The notes beneath the pieces are model-generated. The model had not been told where the DNA came from. It saw only the letters and a program-made list of their open reading frames with translations, and searched no databases. The position numbers and the translations under genes were made by a program. Positions 48,474 through 58,713 of a DNA stretch of 64,000 nt are shown here, in pieces (the stretch's first letter is position 1; every line of letters begins with the position of its first letter). Source of the DNA: Tetragonia tetragonoides. Lineage: Eukaryota; Streptophyta; Magnoliopsida; Caryophyllales; Aizoaceae. The stretch is taken from the NCBI GenBank assembly GCA_038025085.1, contig CM076140.1, positions 19,965,501-20,029,500 on the forward strand. Direction: 5' to 3'.

Positions 48474-49384
48474 TCTGCATCGCTGGAAAGGACAAATCCC
48501 CTGTCTCGAGAAGAGGGGCAAGGTCGGAGAAGTGCTCATAAAACCAAATCTAAGACATGCAAAGCACATGGATTAGACACAAATTATTAGTAAAAAGCCA
48601 AAAACACAAAGTATAAGAAGGGTAGAAGAAAATTACCTCCATAACCTTCCAATAACCGACTAAGGAGACGCGAGACGCGCCCTCCTCTCCACTGAGGCGG
48701 TTGGACTGCCTCAAGCACCGAAAAAGACAAGAGTATGCGGGAAGACCCCAATTGTACTCCCCAACTCTGTCCAAATCCAGCAAGCACGGGAAATAGCGAA
48801 CATGGTACCTACGAGCTTTATCCGAAAAGACGGAACAAGCTAGAACATAGGCCAAGAAAAGGCGAGCGTGCTGCTCCACCGTGACCTTCTTCAACTTTCT
48901 CGGGTTGGTCAAGAACTGGACCATAACGTCAGTCCGGCCATACATCTTACCATCTCAGTTGGCACCAAAAAGGCCTTTCATCTCCACAATAACCTCCCTA
49001 CTCGCGTCTCCTTAAGTGATAGGAGTACCGGTGCAAGGGAGCCCGGAAATGAGACCAAACTCGAAAGGGGTGATCATGATCTCACCCATAGGAAAATGAA
49101 AAGTACTGGTAGTATCACAATACCGCTCCGCAAGACCTCTAACAAGCAAGCAGTCGGAGCGCTCCGCAGAAGCGATGGACGCTAAAAAGTGACTGAAGCC
49201 ACAACGCTCCACAATAGCGTCGACCGAAGGAGTCACGTACCTACGGGCTTTCTCGATACCCGAAAGGCTACCATAACCCTGCATGGTAGTGTCGACATCC
49301 TATACAACACAATAATTGCAAGACAATTAGCTAGGTGATCCTAGTAACGACTACCAATCTCCGATTTAGTCCTAAATTTTTACA

Positions 49385-49779
49385 ACTCGTAAAATTTAGC
49401 ATTTTAGCTAAACCAATATGACAAGAGTGAATTTTAAAGAGAACGAATTTCTCACAAGTTTATTCTCCACAAATATACTCTAAAAATATCCACCACCACA
49501 ATAAAAATAAACTTCACTCAAGTTTATTTTCACAAAAAAAAAATGTATGATAATTGCCACGGGAATAAATTTCATACAAATTTATTTTCCACCATTAAAG
49601 ATGAATTTCACGCAAAGTCGTTCTTCACATGCATAATACAAGAAACCTACGGGAATTCACAAATTAGCAAGAAAAAAAAAACAATTTCACGCAAATTGGT
49701 TTCTCCACATTTAGCTACACTACAGTTCTCAACCTAAAAGTTCTATGTTTCCCAACACATGATTTTCTAAGTGTAAAAG

Positions 49780-49820
<41 letters not shown>
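49385..49820. repeat. Low-complexity and degenerate repeats in aORF2 intron 1
   Basis: Variants of aatttcacrcaagtttattytcc recur about every 70 bp at 49440-49710. A run of 38 A lies at 49783-49820. All fall inside the first aORF2 intron. Confidence 0.6.
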
Positions 49821-49822
<2 letters not shown>

Positions 49823-50074
49823 CGACATACCCGACATTTGGTACAAACGGTAACCAAATGCTCCTTCTTCTTGAAAACAAGATCGCTGGGCTCCCAACAA
49901 TCGTTAGGATGAAAATCACTACGAGTGAACTCATCCCGGACTAACCGGCTCTCACCCACCCGGTGATGCGGTATACCGGAAACAAAAACCCGAGTGAAAA
50001 CGTTCGGGGCCTCATGAATAACAATCTCTTACCCCTTCCTTTTCATTCCTACCTCCTATAAGTTTAGGAGCCAT

Positions 50075-50600
50075 GGATGAAGAGCAAAAATGGAGTTTTT
50101 GGAAATTAGAGTGAAACTCAAAAAACTCACAAATTCACACAATTTTGAGTTTTGACACCTAAAAACACAAGAATAACTAGCAAAATCAAGTTCTACTAAG
50201 AATTTGAGCAAGAAAACCTCAAGATTTGGAGCTAGGGGCTTTGATGGAGGTTGAAAACTTGAGTAAAAATGGAGGAGAGAGAAAGGAGAGGGCTCGAAAT
50301 GGGGAAGATGACCCATTTCGGCCTTCCCTTCACCTTTTTATGCGCAACCAGTGGAAAACCTAGTAGCCGGTCAAACCGCCTACGTGGACGGTCAGACCGC
50401 CCAGCTAGTGGTTAAACCGCAAGCCACGCGGCTTGGTCGCTATACCCAACGGCTTGACCGTTTGCTTAAGCGGTTCAACCACTCCACTAAGCGGCATAGC
50501 CGCTCCAGCCAGCGGTTTAGCCGCTCCACCTAGCGGTTCGACCGCTTGACGTGGCGGCTTGACCGTCTGGCTCACTTTCTCACCTCTGACTTTTTTTGGG
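50075..50600 (-). promoter_or_regulatory. aORF2 promoter: TATA-like box and palindrome cluster
   Basis: On the minus strand, palindromic words such as agcggtttagccgct (50360-50570) precede a TATA-like cataaaaagg (about 50335-50344), about 260 bp upstream of the aORF2 ATG. A GA-rich leader follows. This repeats the LTR and aORF1 layout. Confidence 0.55.
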
Positions 50601-50810
50601 CCATTGGTTCAAAATCAGTAGGCCACACGCGAGGTCCATAGCAGTTATTTGCGCGCCAAAGTCCGTTTATGAAAGCAGGACTACTTTAAACCCACAAGTT
50701 TGTACATTTAAACTCGGCCAAATGGCATCGGCTCACACCCGACCTAAGGTCTGAGCAACATTTTATTACCCTTTACTACTCATCTTATTTCTAACGAAAT
50801 ATCTTTATTG

Positions 50811-51360
50811 TGTAACCTACGGCATAGGGTTCCCCTTCGACTGAAAATCGAAGGATATTTATTATTTAACCTACAGCATAGGGTCACCCTTCGACTAAAA
50901 TCGAAGGATTTTATCTCATTTTTTATTTCTAACGAAATATTTTTATTGTGTAACCTACCGCATAGGGTTCCCCTTCGACTGAAAATCGAAGGACATTTAT
51001 TGTTTTACCTACAGCATAGGGTCAGCCTTCGACTAAAATCGAAGGATTTTTATCTTTTATCTTATTTCTAACGAAATATTTTTATTGTGTAGCCTACAAC
51101 ATAGGGTTCTCCTTCGACTGAAAATCGAAGGACATTTATTGTGTGACTTATAGCATAGGGTCCCCTTCTACTAAACATCGAAGGATTTTTATCTTTGATC
51201 TTATTTCTAATGAAATACTTTTAATGTGTAACCTACAGCATAGGGTTCCCCTTCGACTGAAAATCGAAGGACATTTATTGTGTAACCTACAGCATAGGGT
51301 TCCCCTTCGACTGAAAATCAAAGACATTTATTGTGTGACCTACAGCATAGGGTCAAACTC
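50811..51360. repeat. 138-bp higher-order tandem repeat of hairpin units
   Basis: Nine units contain acctacagcatagggt, in most cases followed by ccttcgactgaaaatcgaagg. The latter is a self-complementary hairpin (arms ccttcga/tcgaagg). Short (about 55 bp) and long (about 83 bp) units alternate, giving starts at 50811, 50949, 51088 and 51226. The array lies between the aORF2 promoter and the 3' LTR. Confidence 0.9.
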
Positions 51361-51499
51361 TCGGTCAAATAAGCTGGGAAATTTATTCCTCTAAAAATGA
51401 CTGTTTATCTTTAACTGATTGTCACCTCACTCAGTTTGTATGTTTTATTGCAGGTATTGGCACAAGAATACTTTGACCTTCGTTCTATTCGAGCTCGGC

Positions 51500-51514
51500 C
51501 AAAGTAGGGGCTTC
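51500..51514 (+). promoter_or_regulatory. Polypurine tract of element B
   Basis: caaagtaggggcttc immediately precedes the 3' LTR. Confidence 0.65.
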
Positions 51515-53073
51515 TGTAGACACCAAAAATTTTGTCTATAATAAGTCCACGTAAAAACCCGACGATGAAAGGATTGCATTTTGCTCGAACTTTGGTTGCG
51601 AGAATAATTGCTCTGATGATTAGCCCAGTTCATTTGAATTAACCAGTGGAAGCCTTTTGTATAGGTGATCCAAACCAGTTGGACTCAATTCAATTGGAGT
51701 CCAAAGCTGAGAGATAGGCCTCTTTGAACCTAAGGGCCCGAAAGGGAACCCAAACACATGAGTCAACCCTTGGTCAAACAAGGAAACTCAGTCAATCCCG
51801 CGTGGACCTCCTCGGAAGAGCCTCCCCCGCGTGAAAAGTACGTCAGGCGCCTATGCAGGCACGCCGCTCCTGATCCAAGCGGCCACGCTTGAGTTCAAGC
51901 GGTGGCCGCCAGGACAAGCGGCTGTGCCGCTAGGCCAAGCGGCTTGACCGCTTGCCTTGCGGTTAAGCCGCTTGTCCCGCCAGCTCAGCCGCTTGGCCTA
52001 GATGAATGGCCGCCTGGATCTTTTCTCGCGAACGGGGAATTCGAGGCCCATCTCGATTTCCGTGCCAAACCCTGGCAGCTCCCCTTTTCTATATAAACAA
52101 ACCTTAGGGTTCAGTTGAAGGGGTTGGTCTTTTGGTTGGCAGTTTCTCTCTCAAGTTGGGAATTCTAGAGGCTCTCTCTCTCTCTCTAAAGATTAAACCA
52201 TAAATTCTGATTCTACTCCTTCTTTAGGTTAGTCCTAGCACCACAAAATAAACCTTCACATTTCATCAAGAGCATGAATTCAAGCACTATAACCCAATAA
52301 TTTCATTGTGAGCATCCAGGTAATCCAACCTGAGGATTTTCAATAAATCTTTATATTGCTTGTTATTACTAACGATTTTTGTTTATATGATATGTACTTG
52401 CATGGCGCGTTGTGAGCAAAAGGGCTTGTATTAAGCCTAATTAATGGATGAATGAATGTTGTTTTCATTCTGTTATTTATTGCTTCTTATGATTAAATTA
52501 TGCTTTGTTTGTCGATTGGTGGATGAATTATTGGTTTGTCTTCTAACTTGCAAGTTTAGGCATGTTTATCGTTTTTTTAGCAATAAAAGCATGTAATTTG
52601 ATAAATTGTTAAAAGTGGTCACAATAATAATGCTTGTTCAACCCATTAGTTAAAACTAGGAATTTAGACAAATTGTACCTTGTTTGGAACCGTAGCATTA
52701 ATAATTATATTGAATCGATTAGTAAAGGTCGTTGTTGTCAACGGGCGAGTTGGGTGCCTAACACCTTCCTAGCTCGTACTCACGCCCCCGAACTCATTTA
52801 TGAAGTCAATTTCCCCAATAGAGTTTGTGGTGCACAGGAATTGAGTTGACGTCTTTCTAGATTATTGACTTGATTCCAAGGTTTCCAAATTACCTTAAAT
52901 TTGGTGGCGACTTCCGACAATCTTAATCATGTCCTTAGTGCAAAAGGAAAATCTTAATATGCATTCACACTTAAAGGTTCACGAAAATCCGAACGACAGC
53001 GCTCTCCCAGGCTGCCCGGAAACCCGAAGGAAAATAGGGGGCGAAAAAGGGGAGAAAAATACAGTAGCCTACA
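51515..53073 (+). repeat. 3' LTR of element B
   Basis: 1559 bp, TGTAGACACC to GTAGCCTACA. The palindrome cluster is at 51870-52000 and the TATA box tatataaac near 52090. The right ACTAG duplication follows at 53074-53078. Confidence 0.93.
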
Positions 53074-53504
53074 ACTAGCTTGTAGGATTATGAAGCATGG
53101 AAAGTGGAAGCTCAAAGGTGGAGATGGTGACGGAGAATGACAATGGCGGAGGTGGCGTGAGCTCGGGCAAGGGATAAGTCTAATGGTCACATCCCTTCTT
53201 TTAGGAAGATGAATGTAAAGATGAGTGTAGAATGTTTTAGAGGTGGTGGATGGCTTTCATATTTGGGTGGGTAAATAGGTAGTGTAGAAGTGGAATGACA
53301 AATAGCAAAAGTCTACTGAAGTGAATAGTGTCACATGCAAATAGTTAGGATTAGGATTGTAATTAAGCTTTATGGGGACAAGTGGCTTTACAAAGCAGTG
53401 ACACGTAGCGGTTTAGTGACAAATCCTCCTCCTTTCCGTAACACATGGCCTAACATGTACAAATTAGGTGCATTAGCTAAATTATTATTACTACTACTAC
53501 TACT

Positions 53505-53507
53505 ACT

Positions 53508-53592
<85 letters not shown>

Positions 53593-53690
53593 AAACAACA
53601 ACCCAGTAAGTATCCCGTCAAAGGCGGGGTCTGGGGAGGTCCAGATGTACGCAGTCTTACCCCTAACTACTACTATTGGCTATAGCTTAC
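53505..53690 (-). mobile_element. TS/Au-type SINE 3' fragment with TTG tail
   Basis: On the minus strand, ggggtaagactgcgtacatc and ctccccagaccccgcc lead to actgggttgttg and then a (TTG)n tail. That is the 3' signature of tRNA-derived plant SINEs of the TS/Au type. The tail has expanded to about 30 CAA units on the plus strand (53508-53599). The 5' tRNA-like half was not identified. Confidence 0.6.
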
Positions 53691-53946
53691 TTAAGAAGTT
53701 TACATAAATTCTTAGGACAATAATCATTCTAACCTTTTTAATAGCGAAATTACTATTTATTGAAAACATCCATATATATCACAAATAATAATACTTTAGT
53801 TTCTGTGCGAACAACTAGACAAAAACAATAGTAGGTCTCGTTAAGAAATCGAAAAATTAATGGGAGTTTAATTAGTATTTTGTATTATATATTAGCACTA
53901 ACACGAGATTAATTAGTCGATAATTTTTCCATGTGTTACAATAATA

Positions 53947-53949
<3 letters not shown>

Positions 53950-54041
<92 letters not shown>
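53950..54041. repeat. CT microsatellite, about 46 units
   Basis: An uninterrupted (CT)n run, followed by ccctctccct. Frames through it are artefacts of the repeat. Confidence 0.97.
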
Positions 54042-54045
<4 letters not shown>

Positions 54046-54545
54046 TCCCTCAACCCACTGTTAGCTATCCTTCCCTTGCCTCCATTTCGCATCTTCTCCT
54101 TCATCTTCTTCTCTTTCTTCGATCCCCTAATTAATCTTCTACTTTCTGTCTCTTTCCTCTCTCTACTGTAATACCAAAATTAAATCTAATCTTAAAAATC
54201 GACAAGCAGACATAAACATTTCCGAATACAACACACAAGCAAGAAGCGAAAACAAAGATGAGTTCAAGTTCAACAACGATCCGTTCTCCAAGTGACATTC
54301 GAAGCTAGATTGAAGAAAATAAAGATCTGTTGTGGGCATATCAAAGGAGCAAACAAGAATGAGGCAAAGTTGGAGAGTTTATTGTCATCAATTTTTCCAC
54401 TACATCTCATTGCAGAATTGCGTTGGATGGAGACTGAAGTTTTCATTTTTTTTGGATTTTATTGCAATGTTGTTTTTATATACAAGCAGATCTGGTTATT
54501 TTTAAGTTCTTTAATTATATTTGTGTAATTTACGAGAGGTATAAG

Positions 54546-56088
54546 TGTAGACACCAAAAATTATGACTATGATAAGTCCCCATAAAAACCCGATGATGAA
54601 AGGATTGGATTTCGCTCGAACTTGGGTTGCGAGAATAATTGCTCTGATGATTAGCCAAGTTCATTTGATTTAACCAGTGGAAGCCTTTTGTACAGGTGAT
54701 CCAACCCAGTTGTACTCAATTCAATTGGAGTCCAAAACTGAGAGGTAGGCCTCTTTGAATCTAAGGGCCCAAAAGGGAACCCAAACCCTTGAGTCAACCC
54801 TTGGTCAAATAAGGGAGCTCAGTCAATCCTGCATGGACCCCCTCGGAAAAGCCTCCCCCGCGTGAAAAGAATGTCATGCGCCTATGCAGGCAGGCCACTC
54901 CAGATCCATGCGGCCACGCTTGAGTTCAAGCGCTGGCCGCTAGGCCAAGCGGCTTGACCGCTTCCCTAGCGGCTAAGCCGCTTGACAAGCGGATCAACCG
55001 TCCGGCCTAGTTGCATGGCCGCCTGGACCTTTTCTCGTGGACGAAAAATTCGAGGCCCATTCGATTTCCGTGCCAAACCCTGGTAGCTCCCCCTCTTCTA
55101 TATAAACAAACCTTAGGGTTCAGTTGAGGAGGTTGGCAGTTTCTCTCTCAAGTTGGTCCCCAGGTTGGGAATTTTAGAGGTTAGACATCCTCTTGGAAGA
55201 GGTTGGTAGTTTATCTCTCATGTTAAACCCTAAATGTTGATTCTACTCCTTCTTTAGGCTAGCCCTAGTACCATAAAATAAACCTTCATACTTCATCAAG
55301 AGCAAGAGTTCAAGCATTAAACCCAATAAGTTTATTGTGAGCATCCATGTAATCCAACCTGAGGGTTTCAATAAATTATATATATTGCTTGTTAATTACT
55401 AATGAATTTGGTTTATGTGATATGTACATGCATGACGCGTTTTGAGCAAAGGGCTTGTATTAAGCCTAATGAATGGATGAATGAAAGCATGTTTGTTATT
55501 TATTGCTCTTTATTAAATTATGCTTTGTTTGTGAATTGGTGGTTGAATTACCTTGTTTGCCTTCTAACTCGCAAGTTTTAGCATATTTATCGTTTTCTAG
55601 CAATAAAAGCATGTAAATTTGTTAAGTTATTATAAAGGGTCACATTAGTAATGTTTGTTCAACCCATTAGTTAAAATAAGGAATTTGGACAAATTGAACC
55701 TTGTTTGGAACCGTAGCATTAATAATCGCATTGAATTGATTAGTAAAGGTCGTTGTTGTCAACGGGTGAGTTGGGTGCCTAACACCTTCCTAGCTCATAC
55801 TCACGCCCCCGAACTCATTTATGAACTCAAATTCCCCAATTGGGATTGGGGTGCACAAGAATTGAGTTGACGTCTTTCTAGACTATCGACTTGATTCCGA
55901 GGTTTCCAAATTTTCTTAAATTTGGTGGCGACTTCCGACAATCTTAATCATGTCCTTAGTATGAAAGAAAAATCTTTATGTGCATTCACACTCAAGAGAT
56001 TCACGAAACCCAAAGAGACGCTCTCCCAGGCTATTCAGCAGGCCGCTCGGAAATTAGGAAAAATGGGAGAAAAATCTGGTAGCCTACA
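54546..56088 (+). repeat. 5' LTR of element D
   Basis: 1543 bp, TGTAGACACC to GTAGCCTACA. The palindrome cluster is at 54905-55000 and the TATA box ctatataaac near 55098. A 50-60-bp stretch near 55140-55220 partly duplicates the leader words ggttggcagtttctctctca. Confidence 0.9.
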
Positions 56089-56089
56089 G

Positions 56090-56107
56090 TGGAGACTTCA
56101 CTGGGGA
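56090..56107 (+). promoter_or_regulatory. Primer-binding site of element D
   Basis: tggagacttcactgggga matches the tRNA-Arg-type site of A, with one C-to-A change. Confidence 0.68.
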
Positions 56108-57482
56108 CATGATTAAGAGGGTGTAACTTGAAAATTGATTCAATGCTATTATTTTTTCTTGGTTCACTACCTTGAGTGTTCTTCTTATTATTATTTTGTG
56201 ACTTCTCATTCATCTTATTAAATTGCATTCATGTGCATGCGCTTGCGCGACTTCCAAGCTTGTTTTTACAAGTTCAAACTAGTTTCTTAGCCAATGGAGT
56301 GTGGTGAAGTGCCTTGGTGAGAATCAACTCGATTCTTCTTTGCCAAGAAACATGGATCCCCCCACCTCATGTACATTCCTACGCATTCGTCCATTCGACG
56401 AGTAGGATAACAAAAATGCATCACATTGTCGCGCATCCCGCGGATTGTTGTACATTCTTGATCATGAGTACCTTTTGACCAAAACCCTTAAGCCTACCCC
56501 ATTGCATGAACTAGAACCAATGTTTTAGGTGAAAACTCAGTCCCATGTCCATGCTAGATTTTCATGATCATGTCATTTGCGCTGTTGTGCTGTTTGCCCA
56601 TATGTGAACGCAATCTTTGCGTAGTCGTTTTGGTCGTCATAGAATATTAGGTTAGACCCCAATTAGAATCTTTTCATTATTGGGTCTAGATTTTGTCTTA
56701 AGATTGAGTCTAGAATCTTTATTTTTAGGAAACAATATCCCTGAATGTTCTATATGATGCTCGTTACCTTAGGAAAGATTTAATGGTCTATTCTTTCCCT
56801 TTATTTAGGTAGTGAGTTTTAGTCAAAGATCTCGATAATATCTCTCCCCTCTCCTTTAGTCAAGAATATAACATCTTTTGCTTTATCCCATATTGAGTCG
56901 AGATAATATCTCACCCCTCTCCTTTTAGTCAAGAGTATAATATCTTTTCCTTTTTCCCATATTGAGTCGAGATAATATCTCTCCCCTCTCCTTTTAGTCA
57001 AGAGTATAATATCTTTTGCTTTATCCCATATTGAGTCGAGATAATATCTCTCCCCTCTCCTTTTAGTCAAGAGTATAATATCTTTTCCTTTTTCCCATAT
57101 TGAGTCGAGATAATATCTCTCCCCTCTCCTTTTAGTCAAGAGTATAATATCTTTTCCTTTATCCCATATTGAGTCGAGATAATATCTCTCCCCTCTCCTT
57201 TTAGTCAAGAGTATAATATATTTTGCTTTATCCCATATTGAGTCGAGATAATATCTCTCCCCTCTCCTTTTAGTCAAGAGTATAATATCTTTCGCTTTAT
57301 CCCATATTGAGTCGAGATAATATCTCTCCCCTCTCCTTTTAGCCAAGAGTACAATATCTTTTCATTTTTATCCCGCGTCGAGATCTTTTGACCTAAACCC
57401 GTTACTTAGTCCCCAAGGGTAATTATGTTGATAGAATATTCTAGATAGAGATTTCCCACTTTGGTTTTTAAACTTTTCTTTT
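56108..57482 (+). other. Leader region of element D
   Basis: Untranslated leader matching that of B, including the expanded 69-bp array. No gene. Confidence 0.65.
56822..57362. repeat. 69-bp tandem repeat, eight copies (element D leader)
   Basis: Units are 69 bp, with gataatatctc at each start. The copy number is eight here against three in B. The minus strand is open for 175 codons through the array because the unit is a multiple of three. Confidence 0.92.
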
Positions 57483-57695
57483 GTGGAACTTGTCAGTGTT
57501 TCCTTTTCTAAGTCTTATCCGCTGTCCAGGATTGGGAAGAAAACAGTCGGTTCGAAAAGTTGGGAGCGTGATCATAGTAATCAACGTCTGGTTAGGAAGC
57601 TCGTAATTGAGTCTCCCCCTTCGAGCAAATCTAGGTCTGGCGCAGTATTTGTCACTCCCCCTCCATATCGACCACCTGGTTCTAAGTTGACCAAA

Positions 57696-58713
57696 ATGGC
57701 CGAAGGTTATATGCCACCTCCACCACCTAAGACTACCGATGAAATGTTGACTGAAATGATGACAATGTTGAAAACTATAGGAAACCGTGTGACATGGATA
57801 GAAAGCAAGGTTAAGGAAGCTGACCCTTTTAACCAGGATGATCCTCCACCTCGAGATGACAAAGTAGAAGAGCTAAGTGCACAAATTAAGAACCTTGAGT
57901 TAGCTCTGACTCAAAACAAGATCATAAGTGACTATATGATAAATGCCGAAGGATACTCCACTCACATCAAGGGAAAACTCCCACAAAAGTTCTCTATGCC
58001 TGAAGTCCCCACCTTCAAAGGGACCGATGATCCAAAAGATCACATAAGGGCTTTCACCACCGCAATGGGCCTAAGAGGAGTTGATCATGACCTCCATATT
58101 CACCTCTTCTCACAAACCTTGGACCCCACTGTTAGGGCATGGTTCTTCAAGCTTGAGCCCAGTTAGATTCAAGAATGGAACAAGGTGTCTAGTTTGTTCC
58201 TCACTAGGTACGCCGACAACGTCATCCAACCAACTACCATGAGAGAGGTGGAAGCAATAAAGCAAGGTGAAAATGAAAGCTTCACTGACTTTGTTAAGAA
58301 ATGGAGAACTAAAGTGGCCAAAATGCTTGATCGTCCATCCTAGGAAGAGCAAATTCGAAATCAAGAACTTACAACCTCCTTACTTGAATGCTCTCAAATA
58401 TCAAGCAATTACTTCATAAACACAGCTCAATAGTGTGGGATTGCTCATAGAGGACGATCAAGCACTTAAAAAGGAGAAAAGCAAGGACTTCTTCAACAAA
58501 GGCACTTATAACTCGAATTACAAGAAGAATCCCAACTCGGGAAGCTCTTCCAATAAGGTTAATGAAGTCAATGACGTCTACGATAAACCGCAAAGGCAAT
58601 ACACCCCATTGGGCATGACCTATGCTAAGGCTTTGAAAAAGCTTGTCAAAAATGACTATCTCAACGTTGTGGGTCCCACTCCGGTTCCCGATGTCGAAAA
58701 GAGGAGCCCATAA
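57696..58713 (+). pseudogene. Gag of element D
   Basis: The first ATG is at 57696 (MAEGYMPPPPPKTTDEML). The capsid core KGKLPQKFSMPEVPTF and TLDPTVRAWFFKLEP is in one frame to a TAG at 58164-58166, followed by further stops (for example TAG in place of E near 58341). The frame resumes from 58435 (LLIEDDQALKKEKSKDFF) and reaches 58713. D keeps the base whose loss shifts gag in B. Confidence 0.82.

Larger units (their letters stand above)
41083..50074 (-). pseudogene. aORF2: antisense plant mobile domain gene of element B, at least seven exons, split by element C
   Basis: On the minus strand, inferred exons are 50074-49831, 49299-48637, 48549-48479 joined across C to 42556-42472, 42402-42049, 41976-41800, 41726-41613 and 41542-41083. 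All use GT-AG sites. Exon 1 opens MAPKLIGGRNEKEGV. Exon 2 carries the mobile domain (YCDTTSTFHFPMGEIMITPF, GEYNWGLPAYSCLFRCL). Exon 3 opens IWFYEHFSDLAPLLE. Exon 4 has VDWFPWTNYLPGLSDKF. Later exons are Ser/Pro-rich with ARKIYRG-like helices (DTRKIYRGMQAFKNW) and a Pro/Gly/Tyr tail. Stops in exons 1, 2 and 7 and the nested element show it is dead. Introns after KVME and at the next site match element E exactly. Confidence 0.72.
28988..53073 (+). mobile_element. 24.1-kb Tat/Ogre-like gypsy retrotransposon B with two antisense genes
   Basis: LTRs at 28988-30521 and 51515-53073 start TGTAGACACC, end GTAGCCTACA and are flanked by perfect ACTAG duplications (28983-28987, 53074-53078). That proves one insertion spans the whole interval. 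Inside are a tRNA-Arg primer site, a leader with 69-bp repeats, gag, protease, RT, RNase H, an additional RNase H (hallmark of the Tat lineage) and integrase. Then come two genes on the opposite strand, a hairpin tandem array and a polypurine tract. A 5.9-kb element (C) is nested in it, so the unit before nesting was about 18.2 kb. Sense genes contain several stops and frameshifts. Confidence 0.95.
53079..54545. other. Flanking DNA between elements B and D
   Basis: This continues the DNA into which B inserted. It holds the SINE fragment and microsatellites listed separately. A short frame starting MSSSSTTIRSPSDIRS at 54258 stops after 16 codons and then shows more stops. It looks like a decayed gene start with a CT-rich leader, but no family was recognised. 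Confidence 0.45.

Noticed and set aside
50811..51360. CRISPR-like appearance of regularly spaced hairpin repeats
   Set aside because: The repeats are part of a plant retrotransposon, the spacing alternates and the spacers are themselves repeated, so this is a tandem repeat.
53335..53685. Poly-Gln frame of 116 codons
   Set aside because: It is created by the CAA microsatellite of a SINE tail. No conserved flanking protein is seen.
53913..54134. Ser/Leu or Arg/Glu repeat frames
   Set aside because: These are translations of a CT microsatellite.
54258..54420. Possible SSXT-domain (GIF-like) gene remnant
   Set aside because: Only a few residues (EENKDLL and GK) suggest it, stops interrupt the frame, and the match is too weak to call.
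17000..54545. The same pentamer ATAAG directly before elements A and D
   Set aside because: Neither element shows its other end in the window, so these cannot be confirmed as target duplications. A chance match of five AT-rich bases is likely.
56819..57346. A 175-codon minus-strand frame of repeated RRGERYYLDSIWDK units
   Set aside because: It is a by-product of a 69-bp non-coding tandem repeat whose length is a multiple of three. Element B has only three units and shows no supporting start or promoter.
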